Shown: positions 44,441 through 51,826 of the stretch, one piece after another
Numbering within the stretch: position 1 is the first letter of the stretch
Layout: each line of letters begins with the position of its first letter
From: Leifsonia poae
GTDB lineage: Bacteria > Actinomycetota > Actinomycetes > Actinomycetales > Microbacteriaceae
Assembly: GCF_020009625.1 (NCBI RefSeq)
Contig: NZ_JAIHLP010000002.1
Span: 1,116,001 to 1,180,000 of the forward strand
Length of the DNA stretch: 64,000 nt
Direction of reading: 5' to 3'
Position numbers and translations under genes: made by a program
Notes under the pieces: generated by a model
Told to the model about the DNA's origin: nothing
Database searches by the model: none
What the model saw: the letters and a program-made list of their open reading frames with translations, nothing else

Positions 44441-44949
44441 GTTGCATCCCCTTCACTGTGCTGGGCCACCTCGGCCAGCATCGCCACCACCTCGGCGGCC
44501 ACGGCATCGTCGAGCGCGTGGATCGTGAGTGCCCCCGCGCTCGATGCCGTGGTTATCGTGACAGAGGTGAGACCCATCAGACGGTGCAGGAACCCGCGAC
44601 GGGAGTCGACGGTCTGCAGCCGGACGATCGGGGCGACGCGCGTCTCCTGGGTGAACCATCCGGAGCGCACGAAGATCGCGTCGTCCGTGATCTCCCAGCG
44701 ATGCACACGGTAACGCCACCGCGGCATCACCGTCACATGGATCGCCGCGGCGATCACCGTCAGGCCGAGGCCCGCGAGGTGCAGCGGCTGCGTCCACTCA
44801 TCGGCCAGCAGCATCCAGAGCAGTTGCAGGCCGGTGAAGACCGCCCAGCCGACCGCCGCGTTCCACGCCCAGAACGTGATCGCCCGCTCGCTCGGGCGCC
44901 CGCTCGGCTCTTTGACCAGCGCGGCGATGCTTCCGACGACGATGCTCAT
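44437..44949 (-). CDS. PH-domain (YdbS-like) membrane protein
   Basis: A 170-residue protein with two transmembrane helices (about residues 28-45 and 55-75) and one bacterial PH domain: YRVHRWEITDDAIFVRSGWFTQETRVAPI, then RLQTVDSRRGFLHRLMGL. The arrangement matches YdbS, the usual partner of YdbT encoded next. The start lies 49 nt after the ABC permease stop in the same direction, so the four genes 46815-42896 form one probable operon linking drug-export-like ABC proteins to the PH pair. Confidence 0.85.
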   Translation of the reverse strand: MSIVVGSIAALVKEPSGRPSERAITFWAWNAAVGWAVFTGLQLLWMLLADEWTQPLHLAGLGLTVIAAAIHVTVMPRWRYRVHRWEITDDAIFVRSGWFTQETRVAPIVRLQTVDSRRGFLHRLMGLTSVTITTASSAGALTIHALDDAVAAEVVAMLAEVAQHSEGDAT

Positions 44950-44998
44950 GGGAGTTCCTTCCGGGGTTCGGGGGTGGGATGCGGCGGCCGGCCGGCCG

Positions 44999-45814
44999 TC
45001 AGGCCTTGCGCATGTAGGCGCGCACCGTGAGCGGGGCGAAGACCGCGACGATCACGGCGGCGCCGAGGAGGGCGAGCCAGCCGTCGGCGCCGAAGGAGCC
45101 GGTGTTGGCGAGGTCCCGCACGGCGGTGACAAGGTGCGACACCGGGTTGATGTTCGCGAACCATTCGAGCGGCGCCGGCATCGTCTTCGGGTTCACGAAG
45201 GCGTTCGAGAGGAACGTCAGCGGGAAGAGCACGAGGAAGGAGATTCCCTGCACTGAGCTCGCCGTGCGGGCGACGACGCCGAAGAAGGCGAAGATCCAGC
45301 TGATGGCCCACGAGCAGGCGATCACGAGAAGGCCGGCGAGCACGACGAAGCCGATGCCGCCGCCGGGCCGGTAGCCCATGATGTAGCCCATCACGAAGGT
45401 GAGTGTTGTGGCGATTGTGTATCGCACCGTGTCTGCCAGCAGGGCACCGGCGAGAGGCGAGATGCGGGCGATCGGCAGCGACTTGAACCGATCGAACACC
45501 CCCTTGTCCATGTCTTCGCGCAGCTGCACTCCCGTGACCACGGAGGTGGTGAGCACCGTCTGAACCAGGATCCCCGGGATGATCGTCGGCAGATAGTTGA
45601 CGATGTTCCCGGCGATCGCGCCACCGAAGATGTAGGTGAACATCAGCGTGAAGATGATCGGCTGCAGCGTGACATCCATGAGCTGCTCCGGCGTGCGTTT
45701 GATCTTCAGCAGGCCGCGGTAGGCCATCGTGAACGAGTTCGCCACAGACTGGCCGATGCTCACATGGTTCTTGAGTTTCCGCTCGGCGGGCGGGGTGATG
45801 GTGATCGCGCTCAT
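44999..45814 (-). CDS. ABC-2 type transporter permease, DrrB-like
   Basis: A 271-residue permease with six hydrophobic helices of the ABC-2 (DrrB/daunorubicin) type. A cytoplasmic N-terminus precedes QPIIFTLMFTYIFGGAI. The signature loop LREDMDKGVFDRFKSLPIARISPLAG lies near residues 100-125, and a later segment is GISFLVLFPLTFLSNAFV. Its ATG overlaps the ATPase gene stop (ATGA). The pair would export a hydrophobic compound or lipid; the substrate is not predictable. Confidence 0.93.
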   Translation of the reverse strand: MSAITITPPAERKLKNHVSIGQSVANSFTMAYRGLLKIKRTPEQLMDVTLQPIIFTLMFTYIFGGAIAGNIVNYLPTIIPGILVQTVLTTSVVTGVQLREDMDKGVFDRFKSLPIARISPLAGALLADTVRYTIATTLTFVMGYIMGYRPGGGIGFVVLAGLLVIACSWAISWIFAFFGVVARTASSVQGISFLVLFPLTFLSNAFVNPKTMPAPLEWFANINPVSHLVTAVRDLANTGSFGADGWLALLGAAVIVAVFAPLTVRAYMRKA

Positions 45815-46815
45815 GCGCTGACCCTTTCTGCTTCGGTGGCGTCCTCATCGGAGCCGGTGTTGTCCTCTTCGACGCCGTGACCGGTGAGGGTGAGGAACAC
45901 CTCGTCGAGCGTCGGCTTCTGCACAGACATCTCGGTGAGCCGGATGCCGGCTTCGCGGAAGGTCACGAACAGGTCGGTGACGGTGTCGGGGTTGCGCATG
46001 GGGGCGGTGATCCGCGAGCCCTCGGGCGAGACGACCGCCTCGACACCGAGCACGGTGGCGATGGCGCGTCGCGCATCCTCCATATCGGCCGGGTCGGCCA
46101 AGCGCAGCTGCAGCGACGACTCCCCGACCGAGGCCTTCAGCTCGTCGGCCGTTCCCTCGGCCACGACACGACCGGTGTCGATGACCGCGATGCGGTCGGC
46201 GAGCTGGTCTGCCTCGTCCAGATATTGCGTGGTGAGCAGCACCGTCGACCCGGTGGAGACCAGGCGACGGATGGTTTCCCACATCTGGGCGCGCGTGCGC
46301 GGGTCGAGGCCGGTGGTCGGCTCGTCCAGGAACAGCAGCGGCGGCTGCGAGATGAGGCTCGCCGCGAGGTCGAGGCGGCGACGCATCCCGCCGGAGAACT
46401 TCTTCAGCGGGCGTTTCGCGGCTTCGGTGAGGCCGAACTCCTCGAGCAGCGCGGTGGCCTTGCGCTTCGCCTCGGCCCGGCTGAGGCCGAGCAGCCGGGA
46501 GAAGATGATGAGGTTCTCGGTGGCCGAGAGGGTCTCGTCGACCGAAGCGAACTGCGCGGTCACCCCGATGAGCTGACGCACGATCTGGGGTTCGCGACGG
46601 ATGTCGTGGCCGAAGATGGTGGCCTCCCCGGCATCCGGCTTGAGCAGGGTGGCGAGCATGGAGATGGTGGTGGTCTTGCCGGCACCGTTGGGGCCGAGCA
46701 CGCCGTAGACGGTTCCGGCGCGGACGCTGAGGTCGACACCGTCGACCGCACGGTTGTCGCCGAAGACCTTGACGAGCCCGTGGGCTTCGACCGCCCATTC
46801 TGCGCTGGTTGTCAT
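45811..46815 (-). CDS. ABC transporter ATP-binding protein, DrrA-like
   Basis: A 334-residue ATPase: Walker A GPNGAGKTTTISML near residue 40, Q-loop VTAQFASVDETLS, signature FSGGMRRRLDLAASL, Walker B LLFLDEPTTGLD, and a C-terminal DrrA-type extension with RLTEMSVQKPTLDEVFLTLTG (the EVFLxLTG motif seen in drug-export ATPases). ATG 46815 follows AAAGGA at 5 nt. Three heptamer repeats 11 bp apart lie 48-76 nt upstream, so expression is probably controlled by an activator or repressor binding them. Confidence 0.95.
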   Translation of the reverse strand: MTTSAEWAVEAHGLVKVFGDNRAVDGVDLSVRAGTVYGVLGPNGAGKTTTISMLATLLKPDAGEATIFGHDIRREPQIVRQLIGVTAQFASVDETLSATENLIIFSRLLGLSRAEAKRKATALLEEFGLTEAAKRPLKKFSGGMRRRLDLAASLISQPPLLFLDEPTTGLDPRTRAQMWETIRRLVSTGSTVLLTTQYLDEADQLADRIAVIDTGRVVAEGTADELKASVGESSLQLRLADPADMEDARRAIATVLGVEAVVSPEGSRITAPMRNPDTVTDLFVTFREAGIRLTEMSVQKPTLDEVFLTLTGHGVEEDNTGSDEDATEAERVSA

Positions 46816-46862
46816 GGTGGTCCTTTCTGTGGATGTTGTGTTGGTCTCATGGTGCGGCGGGC

Positions 46863-46891
46863 CGCTTACAGCTCGCTTACGCGACGCTTAC
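46863..46891 (-). promoter_or_regulatory. Three direct heptamers at 11-bp spacing upstream of the ABC operon
   Basis: CGCTTAC (GTAAGCG on the coding strand) occurs at 46863-46869, 46874-46880 and 46885-46891, each start exactly 11 bp from the next. Heptamers with a 4-bp gap, on one face of the helix, are the known layout of SARP and OmpR-type binding sites. The GTAAGC core recurs at 47667-47672 inside the HTH gene operator, so one regulator may see both places. Confidence 0.6.
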
Positions 46892-46909
46892 ACGCGCCTG
46901 CCACCGCTG

Positions 46910-47431
46910 TCAGCGTCGGCGCGCGCCCGGTGAGCCGGGCGCCGATTCTGCGCCCGCGTGGGCGAGGACCGCCTCGCGGTCGACGCCGGCGAGGGCGATC
47001 GCACGCGGAACGGTTCCGAGATCGAGGCCGAGGATCGCCGCGAGCAGATCTGTCTCCGCCGCACGGTTGCGGGTGCGGGCGGACTCACGGTGGGCTCGGG
47101 CGAGCACGTCGCGGGCCGATGTCCCCCAGCGGGGCCGGCCGATCCTGGGCATGGCCGCGAGACGTTCCTCGTCGATCGGGGCGACCCCCGCCGACGCCAG
47201 ACTCGCCGCGCGTTCCGCCCGCAGGGCGGCCTCGATTCCGGCGTGGTCGAGCCCGGCCGCGTCGAGCGCACCGGCGGCGGGACTGCCGGTCTCCCTCGAA
47301 AGCGAGAGCAGCAGGTGCTCCGCCTCGACGACCGAGTCTCCCCGGTGTTGCGCTTCGGCGACGGCACGGATGATGATCTCGCGCAGGGCGCGGGACATCC
47401 CGTGGTCGTCGCGGTCACGTCGCTCAACCAT
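46910..47431 (-). CDS. Stand-alone Clp N-terminal domain protein
   Basis: A 173-residue protein made of the two Clp_N repeats of ClpC/ClpA and nothing else. Repeat one is about residues 14-72 (ALREIIIRAVAEAQHRGDS, VEAEHLLLSLS). Repeat two is about 95-152 (GTSARDVLARAHRES, ETDLLAAILGLDLG). There is no AAA+ ATPase motif, so it cannot unfold proteins. It could bind substrates, adaptors or drugs that normally dock on ClpC. Mycobacterial ClpC2 is a comparable free Clp_N protein. The ATG overlaps the upstream HTH gene by 8 nt, so both are made together. Confidence 0.87.
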   Translation of the reverse strand: MVERRDRDDHGMSRALREIIIRAVAEAQHRGDSVVEAEHLLLSLSRETGSPAAGALDAAGLDHAGIEAALRAERAASLASAGVAPIDEERLAAMPRIGRPRWGTSARDVLARAHRESARTRNRAAETDLLAAILGLDLGTVPRAIALAGVDREAVLAHAGAESAPGSPGARRR

Positions 47432-47666
47432 TTCGTCTCCTCAATTCGATGCCGGCGCCGGCCACGCGACGGAGGTGCTTCTTGTGCACGGCCTGCCTGG
47501 TGACGCCGAGGGCGTCGGCGATCTGCGTCCAGGTCCAGCCGGCGCGCAACGCCCGCTCGACTTCGGCGTCTTCCAGCCGATCGGCGAGCTCGCGGAGCGC
47601 GACGACGGCGGCGAGGCCGTCGGCGGCGCCGCCGATCGGGGGCGGGGGCGGGGTGCTGGGAACCAT
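47424..47666 (-). CDS. Small helix-turn-helix regulator coupled to the Clp_N gene
   Basis: An 80-residue DNA-binding protein. After a Pro-rich start, a short helix pair (LAAVVALRELADRLEDAEVERALRAG split) leads to the helix-turn-helix WTQIADALGVTRQAVHKKHLRR near residues 43-66. It has no ligand domain. The overlapping Clp_N protein is the natural candidate to supply sensing. TAAGTT lies 6 nt before the ATG within a palindrome, so it is probably leaderless and autoregulated. Confidence 0.87.
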   Translation of the reverse strand: MVPSTPPPPPIGGAADGLAAVVALRELADRLEDAEVERALRAGWTWTQIADALGVTRQAVHKKHLRRVAGAGIELRRRNG

Positions 47667-47713
47667 GTAAGCAACTTAGGTTGCTCAATCTTCATTGTCA
47701 ACTGAAGTTGCTT
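47667..47713 (-). promoter_or_regulatory. Promoter with twin operators for the HTH/Clp_N operon
   Basis: On the minus strand a consensus -35 TTGACA and -10 TAAGTT (47673-47678) are separated by exactly 17 nt. The -10 is 6 nt before the ATG. Two related palindromes overlap these boxes: AGCAACTTCAGTTG on the -35 side and AGCAACCTAAGTTGCT on the -10 side. The outer halves AAGCAACTT (47669-47677) and AAGTTGCTT (47705-47713) also form a 9-bp inverted repeat. A dimeric repressor bound here would block RNA polymerase. Confidence 0.75.
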
Positions 47714-47811
47714 AATTTTGCACCCGGCTCTCAGGAAGACGATTGGAGCCGCTGCGCGAACGCACACCGAGACGCAGGAATCTTGCACGAACTCCGACGT
47801 AGGCTGGGGAT

Positions 47812-49200
47812 GTGACTGCGTACGTCTCGGCTTTCGACCTGTTTTCGATCGGCATCGGCCCGTCGAGCTCGCACACCGTCGGACCCCTCCGAGCCGCGCG
47901 AGCGTTCGCGGACGGCCTGGCCGCCAAGACCGACCTGATGGATCGCGTCACCCGCGTGACCTGCACGCTCTACGGCTCCCTCGGCGCGACCGGGATCGGC
48001 CACGGAACACCCGACGCCATCGTCGCCGGGCTGGCCGGGCTCGACGCGGAGACATGCAGACCTGAGGAGGTGCGCGGCGCTTGGTCGGGCCTCGCCGAGG
48101 GCGCGACCCTGCTGCTCGCCGGCCGCCACGAGATCCCCCTGGCACGGAACGACATCGCTTTCGAACCGCGCACCCGATTGCCCGGGCATCCCAACGCCCT
48201 CACCCTCCGAGCCTGGGGCACAGCCCCCGATGGCATAACGGATGCGCTCCCCCTTCTCGAAGAGACCTACTACTCGATCGGCGGCGGCTTCATCCGACGC
48301 GACGGCGAAGAGGCCGCGCTCGCGGCCCGCGCGACGCATCCGCTGCCCTACGATTCTTCGGAAGAACTGCTGCGGCTGTGCGACGAACACGGCATTCCGA
48401 TCTGCGAGGTGGCGCGCCGCAATGAGGCGGCGCTCCACGGCGAGGCGGCGACCCGTGAACGTCTCGACCTGATCTGGTCGGCGATGGCCGAGTGCGTCGC
48501 GAAGGGCCTGGCCGGAGACGGAACACTGCCGGGCGGGCTCGGTGTGCGCCGTCGCGCGGCGGCACTGCGAGCGCACCTGGAGGCAGCAGACCGCATCCCG
48601 GCCCGTGACACATCCATCGAATGGCTCCACGCCTTCGCCCTCGCGGTCAACGAGGAGAACGCCTCCGGCGGTCGGGTGGTGACCGCTCCGACGAACGGTG
48701 CGGCCGGCATCATCCCAGCCGTCGCCCACTACTACCTGCGGTTCGTTCCGGAGGCCTCGGCCGAGGGGATCCGGCAGTACCTTCTGACGGCCACCGCCAT
48801 CGGCTCGCTGTTCAAGGCGAACGCTTCGATCTCGGGCGCGGAGGGCGGCTGCCAGGCCGAGGTCGGGTCTGCCTGCGCGATGGCCGCCGGAGCCCTCTGC
48901 GCCGTGCTCGGCGGCACCCCGCGCCAGGTGGAGAACGCCGCGGAGATCGCGATGGAGCACCACCTCGGGCTCACCTGCGATCCTGTCGGCGGCCTGGTGC
49001 AGATCCCGTGCATCGAGCGCAACGCGATCGCCTCCTCCACCGCGGTCTCAGCCGCCCGGCTCGCCCTGCACGGCGACGGAAGCCACCTCGTCTCACTCGA
49101 CGCCGTGATCGAGACGATGCGCCAGACCGGGCTCGACATGTCCACCAAGTACAAAGAGACCAGCGAAGGCGGCCTCGCGGTGAACGTCATCGAGTGCTGA
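47812..49200 (+). CDS. sdaA: L-serine ammonia-lyase, iron-sulfur type, single chain
   Basis: Deaminates L-serine to pyruvate. The 462-residue single-chain enzyme has the N-terminal beta domain [23 protein letters not shown]. In the C-terminal alpha domain, [22 protein letters not shown] and [19 protein letters not shown] supply the Cys ligands of a [4Fe-4S] cluster. The start is GTG 47812 with TAGGCT 6 nt upstream (leaderless). It is divergent from the HTH gene; the 145-nt gap holds both promoters. Confidence 0.96.
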   Translation: MTAYVSAFDLFSIGIGPSSSHTVGPLRAARAFADGLAAKTDLMDRVTRVTCTLYGSLGATGIGHGTPDAIVAGLAGLDAETCRPEEVRGAWSGLAEGATLLLAGRHEIPLARNDIAFEPRTRLPGHPNALTLRAWGTAPDGITDALPLLEETYYSIGGGFIRRDGEEAALAARATHPLPYDSSEELLRLCDEHGIPICEVARRNEAALHGEAATRERLDLIWSAMAECVAKGLAGDGTLPGGLGVRRRAAALRAHLEAADRIPARDTSIEWLHAFALAVNEENASGGRVVTAPTNGAAGIIPAVAHYYLRFVPEASAEGIRQYLLTATAIGSLFKANASISGAEGGCQAEVGSACAMAAGALCAVLGGTPRQVENAAEIAMEHHLGLTCDPVGGLVQIPCIERNAIASSTAVSAARLALHGDGSHLVSLDAVIETMRQTGLDMSTKYKETSEGGLAVNVIEC

Positions 49201-49315
49201 CCGGGATGCGTCGCCCCAAACACGAGGAACACGGCCGCGACGAACACGGCCGCTCGGGTTACGCCGCGTTTCGGCGCGCGTAGGCGAACACCTGCCCCGT
49301 GATTAGCGTGGAGTC

Positions 49316-50245
49316 GTGACCAGCGCATCCGACACCTCGACCAGTGTGACCGACCACGATGCGGCCCTGACCGGAGCCGGCCTCGACCGACCCCTGGTCT
49401 CCACACAATGGCTCGCCGATCATCTGGGCGCCGACGGACTCGTCGTGCTCGACGCGACGGTCGTTCAGACGAGCCGCGCCGACGGACGCACCACCCCGTT
49501 GAGCGGACTCGACCAGTTCCTCGTCGACGGCCATGTCCCCGGCGCCGTGTTCGCGGATCTGCTCGATGTGTTCAGCGACCCGTCCGGCCCCTATCCCTTC
49601 ACTCGGCCGCAGATCGCCGCATTCGAAGCCGCGGCGGCCTCGGTCGGTGTCGATAATCACACGACGGTCGTCGTCTACGACGCGGCGGTCGGAACGTGGG
49701 CGGCCCGAGTCTGGTGGTTGTTCCGAGCTTTCGGCTACGACCGCGTCGCCGTGCTCGACGGCGGACTGACCAAATGGAAGGCGGACGGACGCCCGCTGGA
49801 GGTGGGTCACGTCGAGCCACGCCCGGTCTCCGGTTTCCTGGCGGTCGAGAGACCCGAATTCTGGGCGGACAAAGAACTGGTCTCCGCCGTCGTCACCGGC
49901 GAACAGCAGGCCACTCTCGTCTGCGCCGTGCCCCCGAAAGAGTTCACCGGCGAGGCCGGGCAGCGCGCTCGGCTCGGCCACATCCCGGGCAGCCTCAGTG
50001 CCCCCGCCGGCCGGCTCGTCTCTCGCGAGACGAACGCATTCCTCCCGCCAGACCGCCTCCGCGAGACGTTCGCCGAGGTCCTCGCCTCCGACGACCCCAT
50101 CGTCACGTACTGCGCCGGCGGGATCGCCGCCGCCGCCGACGCGCTGGCGCTCGCCCTTCTCGGCCGCGCCGATGTCGCGCTCTACGACGGCTCACTCAAC
50201 GAGTGGTCGGCCGATGCGGATGCCCCACTGGTACCTCAGAGCTGA
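49316..50245 (+). CDS. sseA: Sulfurtransferase with tandem rhodanese domains
   Basis: A 309-residue protein with two rhodanese domains. The N-terminal one (about residues 24-150: LVSTQWLADHLGADGLVVLD, VVVYDAAVGTWAARVWWLFRAFG) has Ala where an active Cys would be. The C-terminal one carries the active Cys266 in VTYCAGGIAAAADALAL. This fits thiosulfate or 3-mercaptopyruvate sulfurtransferases; the CAGGI loop does not decide between them. GTG 49316 lies 6 nt after TAGCGT and is probably leaderless. Confidence 0.9.
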   Translation: MTSASDTSTSVTDHDAALTGAGLDRPLVSTQWLADHLGADGLVVLDATVVQTSRADGRTTPLSGLDQFLVDGHVPGAVFADLLDVFSDPSGPYPFTRPQIAAFEAAAASVGVDNHTTVVVYDAAVGTWAARVWWLFRAFGYDRVAVLDGGLTKWKADGRPLEVGHVEPRPVSGFLAVERPEFWADKELVSAVVTGEQQATLVCAVPPKEFTGEAGQRARLGHIPGSLSAPAGRLVSRETNAFLPPDRLRETFAEVLASDDPIVTYCAGGIAAAADALALALLGRADVALYDGSLNEWSADADAPLVPQS

Positions 50246-50366
50246 CGTCTTCCCTTCTGCCGGGAGCGGCGACCGGAGCGCTCGGCGACGCGTCTTGTCT
50301 GAATCTTGGCTGGATACTTTCGATGCAAGCATACGGATCGGTTCGGAGCGTGCCTAAGCTCACATC

Positions 50367-50852
50367 ATGACCCTCACGGACATCCCCCTCACAACGATCG
50401 ACGGCGCCGCCACCTCCCTCGCCGCCTACGACGGCAAGGTCATCCTCGTCGTCAACGTCGCCTCCCGCTGCGGCCTGGCCCCGCAATACGAAAAGCTGGA
50501 GAAGCTCCAGGAGACGTATGGCGAACGCGGCTTCACCGTCATCGGGTTCCCGAGCAACCAGTTCTTGCAGGAGCTGAGCTCGACCGACGCCATCAAGGAG
50601 TACTGCTCCACGACCTGGGGCGTCACGTTCCCGATGATGGACAAGATCAAGGTCAACGGCAAATCGCAGCATCCTCTCTACACCGAGCTGACGAAGACCC
50701 CGGATGCCTCAGGCAAGGCCGGCAAGGTCAAGTGGAACTTCGAGAAGTTCGTGATCACTCCGAACGGCGAGGTGCACCGCTTCCGCCCGACCGTGGAGCC
50801 GGACGCACCGGAGATCGTTGGACTGATCGAGGAGTCGCTGCCCGTTCAGTGA
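50367..50852 (+). CDS. Glutathione peroxidase family protein (thioredoxin-dependent type)
   Basis: A 161-residue thiol peroxidase of the Gpx fold. The peroxidatic Cys35 is in VNVASRCGLAPQY, the Gln in FPSNQF and the Trp/Asn in WNFEKFVITPNG. The usual Cys of FPCNQF is Ser here, but a resolving-type Cys is present in KEYCSTTWGVTFP. It therefore probably uses thioredoxin or mycoredoxin, since Actinobacteria lack glutathione. TAAGCT lies 6 nt before ATG 50367 (leaderless). Confidence 0.93.
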   Translation: MTLTDIPLTTIDGAATSLAAYDGKVILVVNVASRCGLAPQYEKLEKLQETYGERGFTVIGFPSNQFLQELSSTDAIKEYCSTTWGVTFPMMDKIKVNGKSQHPLYTELTKTPDASGKAGKVKWNFEKFVITPNGEVHRFRPTVEPDAPEIVGLIEESLPVQ

Positions 50853-50946
50853 CGGCCCGGGGTCCGATGGCGGCCGGGAGAGACCTCGGCACGCCCGGCT
50901 CTCCTGGTCGGCTCGGTCGGCCCGGTCAGCCCGGCGATCCCGGTCG

Positions 50947-51237
50947 TCAGCCGCGGCGGAACCACCGCCCGGCGACGCGCTCGGTGACCCGCCAGTTCCC
51001 CGTCTGAGCCAGTATTCTCACGCGTTCGGCCACGTGCAGGCCGACCACGAGCGCCTGGTCGACGCTGTCGGCCGTGAATCGCACGGTGAGCCGGGCCTCC
51101 CCTGAAACCACGTCGACACTCGACGCTTCGACGACGGTCAGTTCCGCCGCGGCAGCCGCAGCGGCGGGGAGCACCTCCGGCGGGGCTACACCCGGGCGCA
51201 GGGATCCGACAGCGACGATCACACGAAACGAGGGCAC
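50947..51237 (-). CDS. Conserved-looking hypothetical protein
   Basis: A 96-residue protein with alternating beta and alpha character. It has an Ala-rich helix near residue 25, then beta segments (EARLTVRFTADSVDQALVVGLHVAERV) and a basic end (WRVTERVAGRWFRRG). The domain is not recognised; it looks like a small ferredoxin-like or ACT-like alpha/beta fold, but that is a guess. GTG 51237 lies 6 nt after TACGCT, and an ATG at 51240 is the alternative. It is divergent from the DksA-like gene. A stem-loop (near 50878-50915) separates it from the Gpx gene. Confidence 0.65.
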   Translation of the reverse strand: MPSFRVIVAVGSLRPGVAPPEVLPAAAAAAAELTVVEASSVDVVSGEARLTVRFTADSVDQALVVGLHVAERVRILAQTGNWRVTERVAGRWFRRG

Positions 51238-51378
51238 CATCCGAGCGTACGCGAGCGCCGTGTCGCGCTTTTGCGCAATCCAGGCGTACTCTCGTGACCG
51301 TTGGTGACGATGGAACGCACCCGACACGGGGACGCCTCTGGTCGACGTCGGGTGACGGAAACGAACGGATGGGGTGGG

Positions 51379-51804
51379 ATGGCGATGGCGATGGAGCACG
51401 CGTACGAGCGATCGGAGTACGACACGATGGACGAAAACGATCTGACCGCGTTCGAACTCGATGAACTCGCCGCACTGCTGGAGTCGCGTCGTGCCGACGA
51501 CCGGGCGGAGTCGCAACGGCTTGCCGAATCGCTCGGCCTCGTGCTTTCGGCGAAGTCCGACGGGACCGCCGACGACGAGCACGACCCGGAGGGGCCGACC
51601 CTGTCGTACGAGTGGTCACGCCTCCAGGCTCTGCGCGGGGATGCGGCCGCCGATATCTCCGCGGTGGATGCCGCCCTCGATCGTATCGACGCCGGGACGT
51701 TCGGCGTGTGCTCGCTGTGCGGGCGGCCGATCGGTCTCGACCGGCTGCGGGCTCGCCCGACCGCCGAGCTCTGCATCGCCTGCGCCCTGACCGTCGACGG
51801 CTGA
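51379..51804 (+). CDS. DksA/TraR-type C4 zinc-finger protein
   Basis: A protein of about 141 residues. An acidic N-terminal helical region (DLTAFELDELAALLESRRADDRAES, split) is followed by the zinc finger CSLC-x17-CIAC near residues 111-135, the DksA/TraR signature. DksA-like proteins enter the RNA polymerase secondary channel; in Actinobacteria most are small and uncharacterised. The start is uncertain: TTG 51301 and ATG 51310 are in frame, but residues before 51379 look poorly conserved and TACTCT at 51287-51292 does not give exact leaderless spacing. Confidence 0.83.
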   Translation: MAMAMEHAYERSEYDTMDENDLTAFELDELAALLESRRADDRAESQRLAESLGLVLSAKSDGTADDEHDPEGPTLSYEWSRLQALRGDAAADISAVDAALDRIDAGTFGVCSLCGRPIGLDRLRARPTAELCIACALTVDG

Positions 51805-51826
51805 GGCTTCGACGACGGACGGAACC

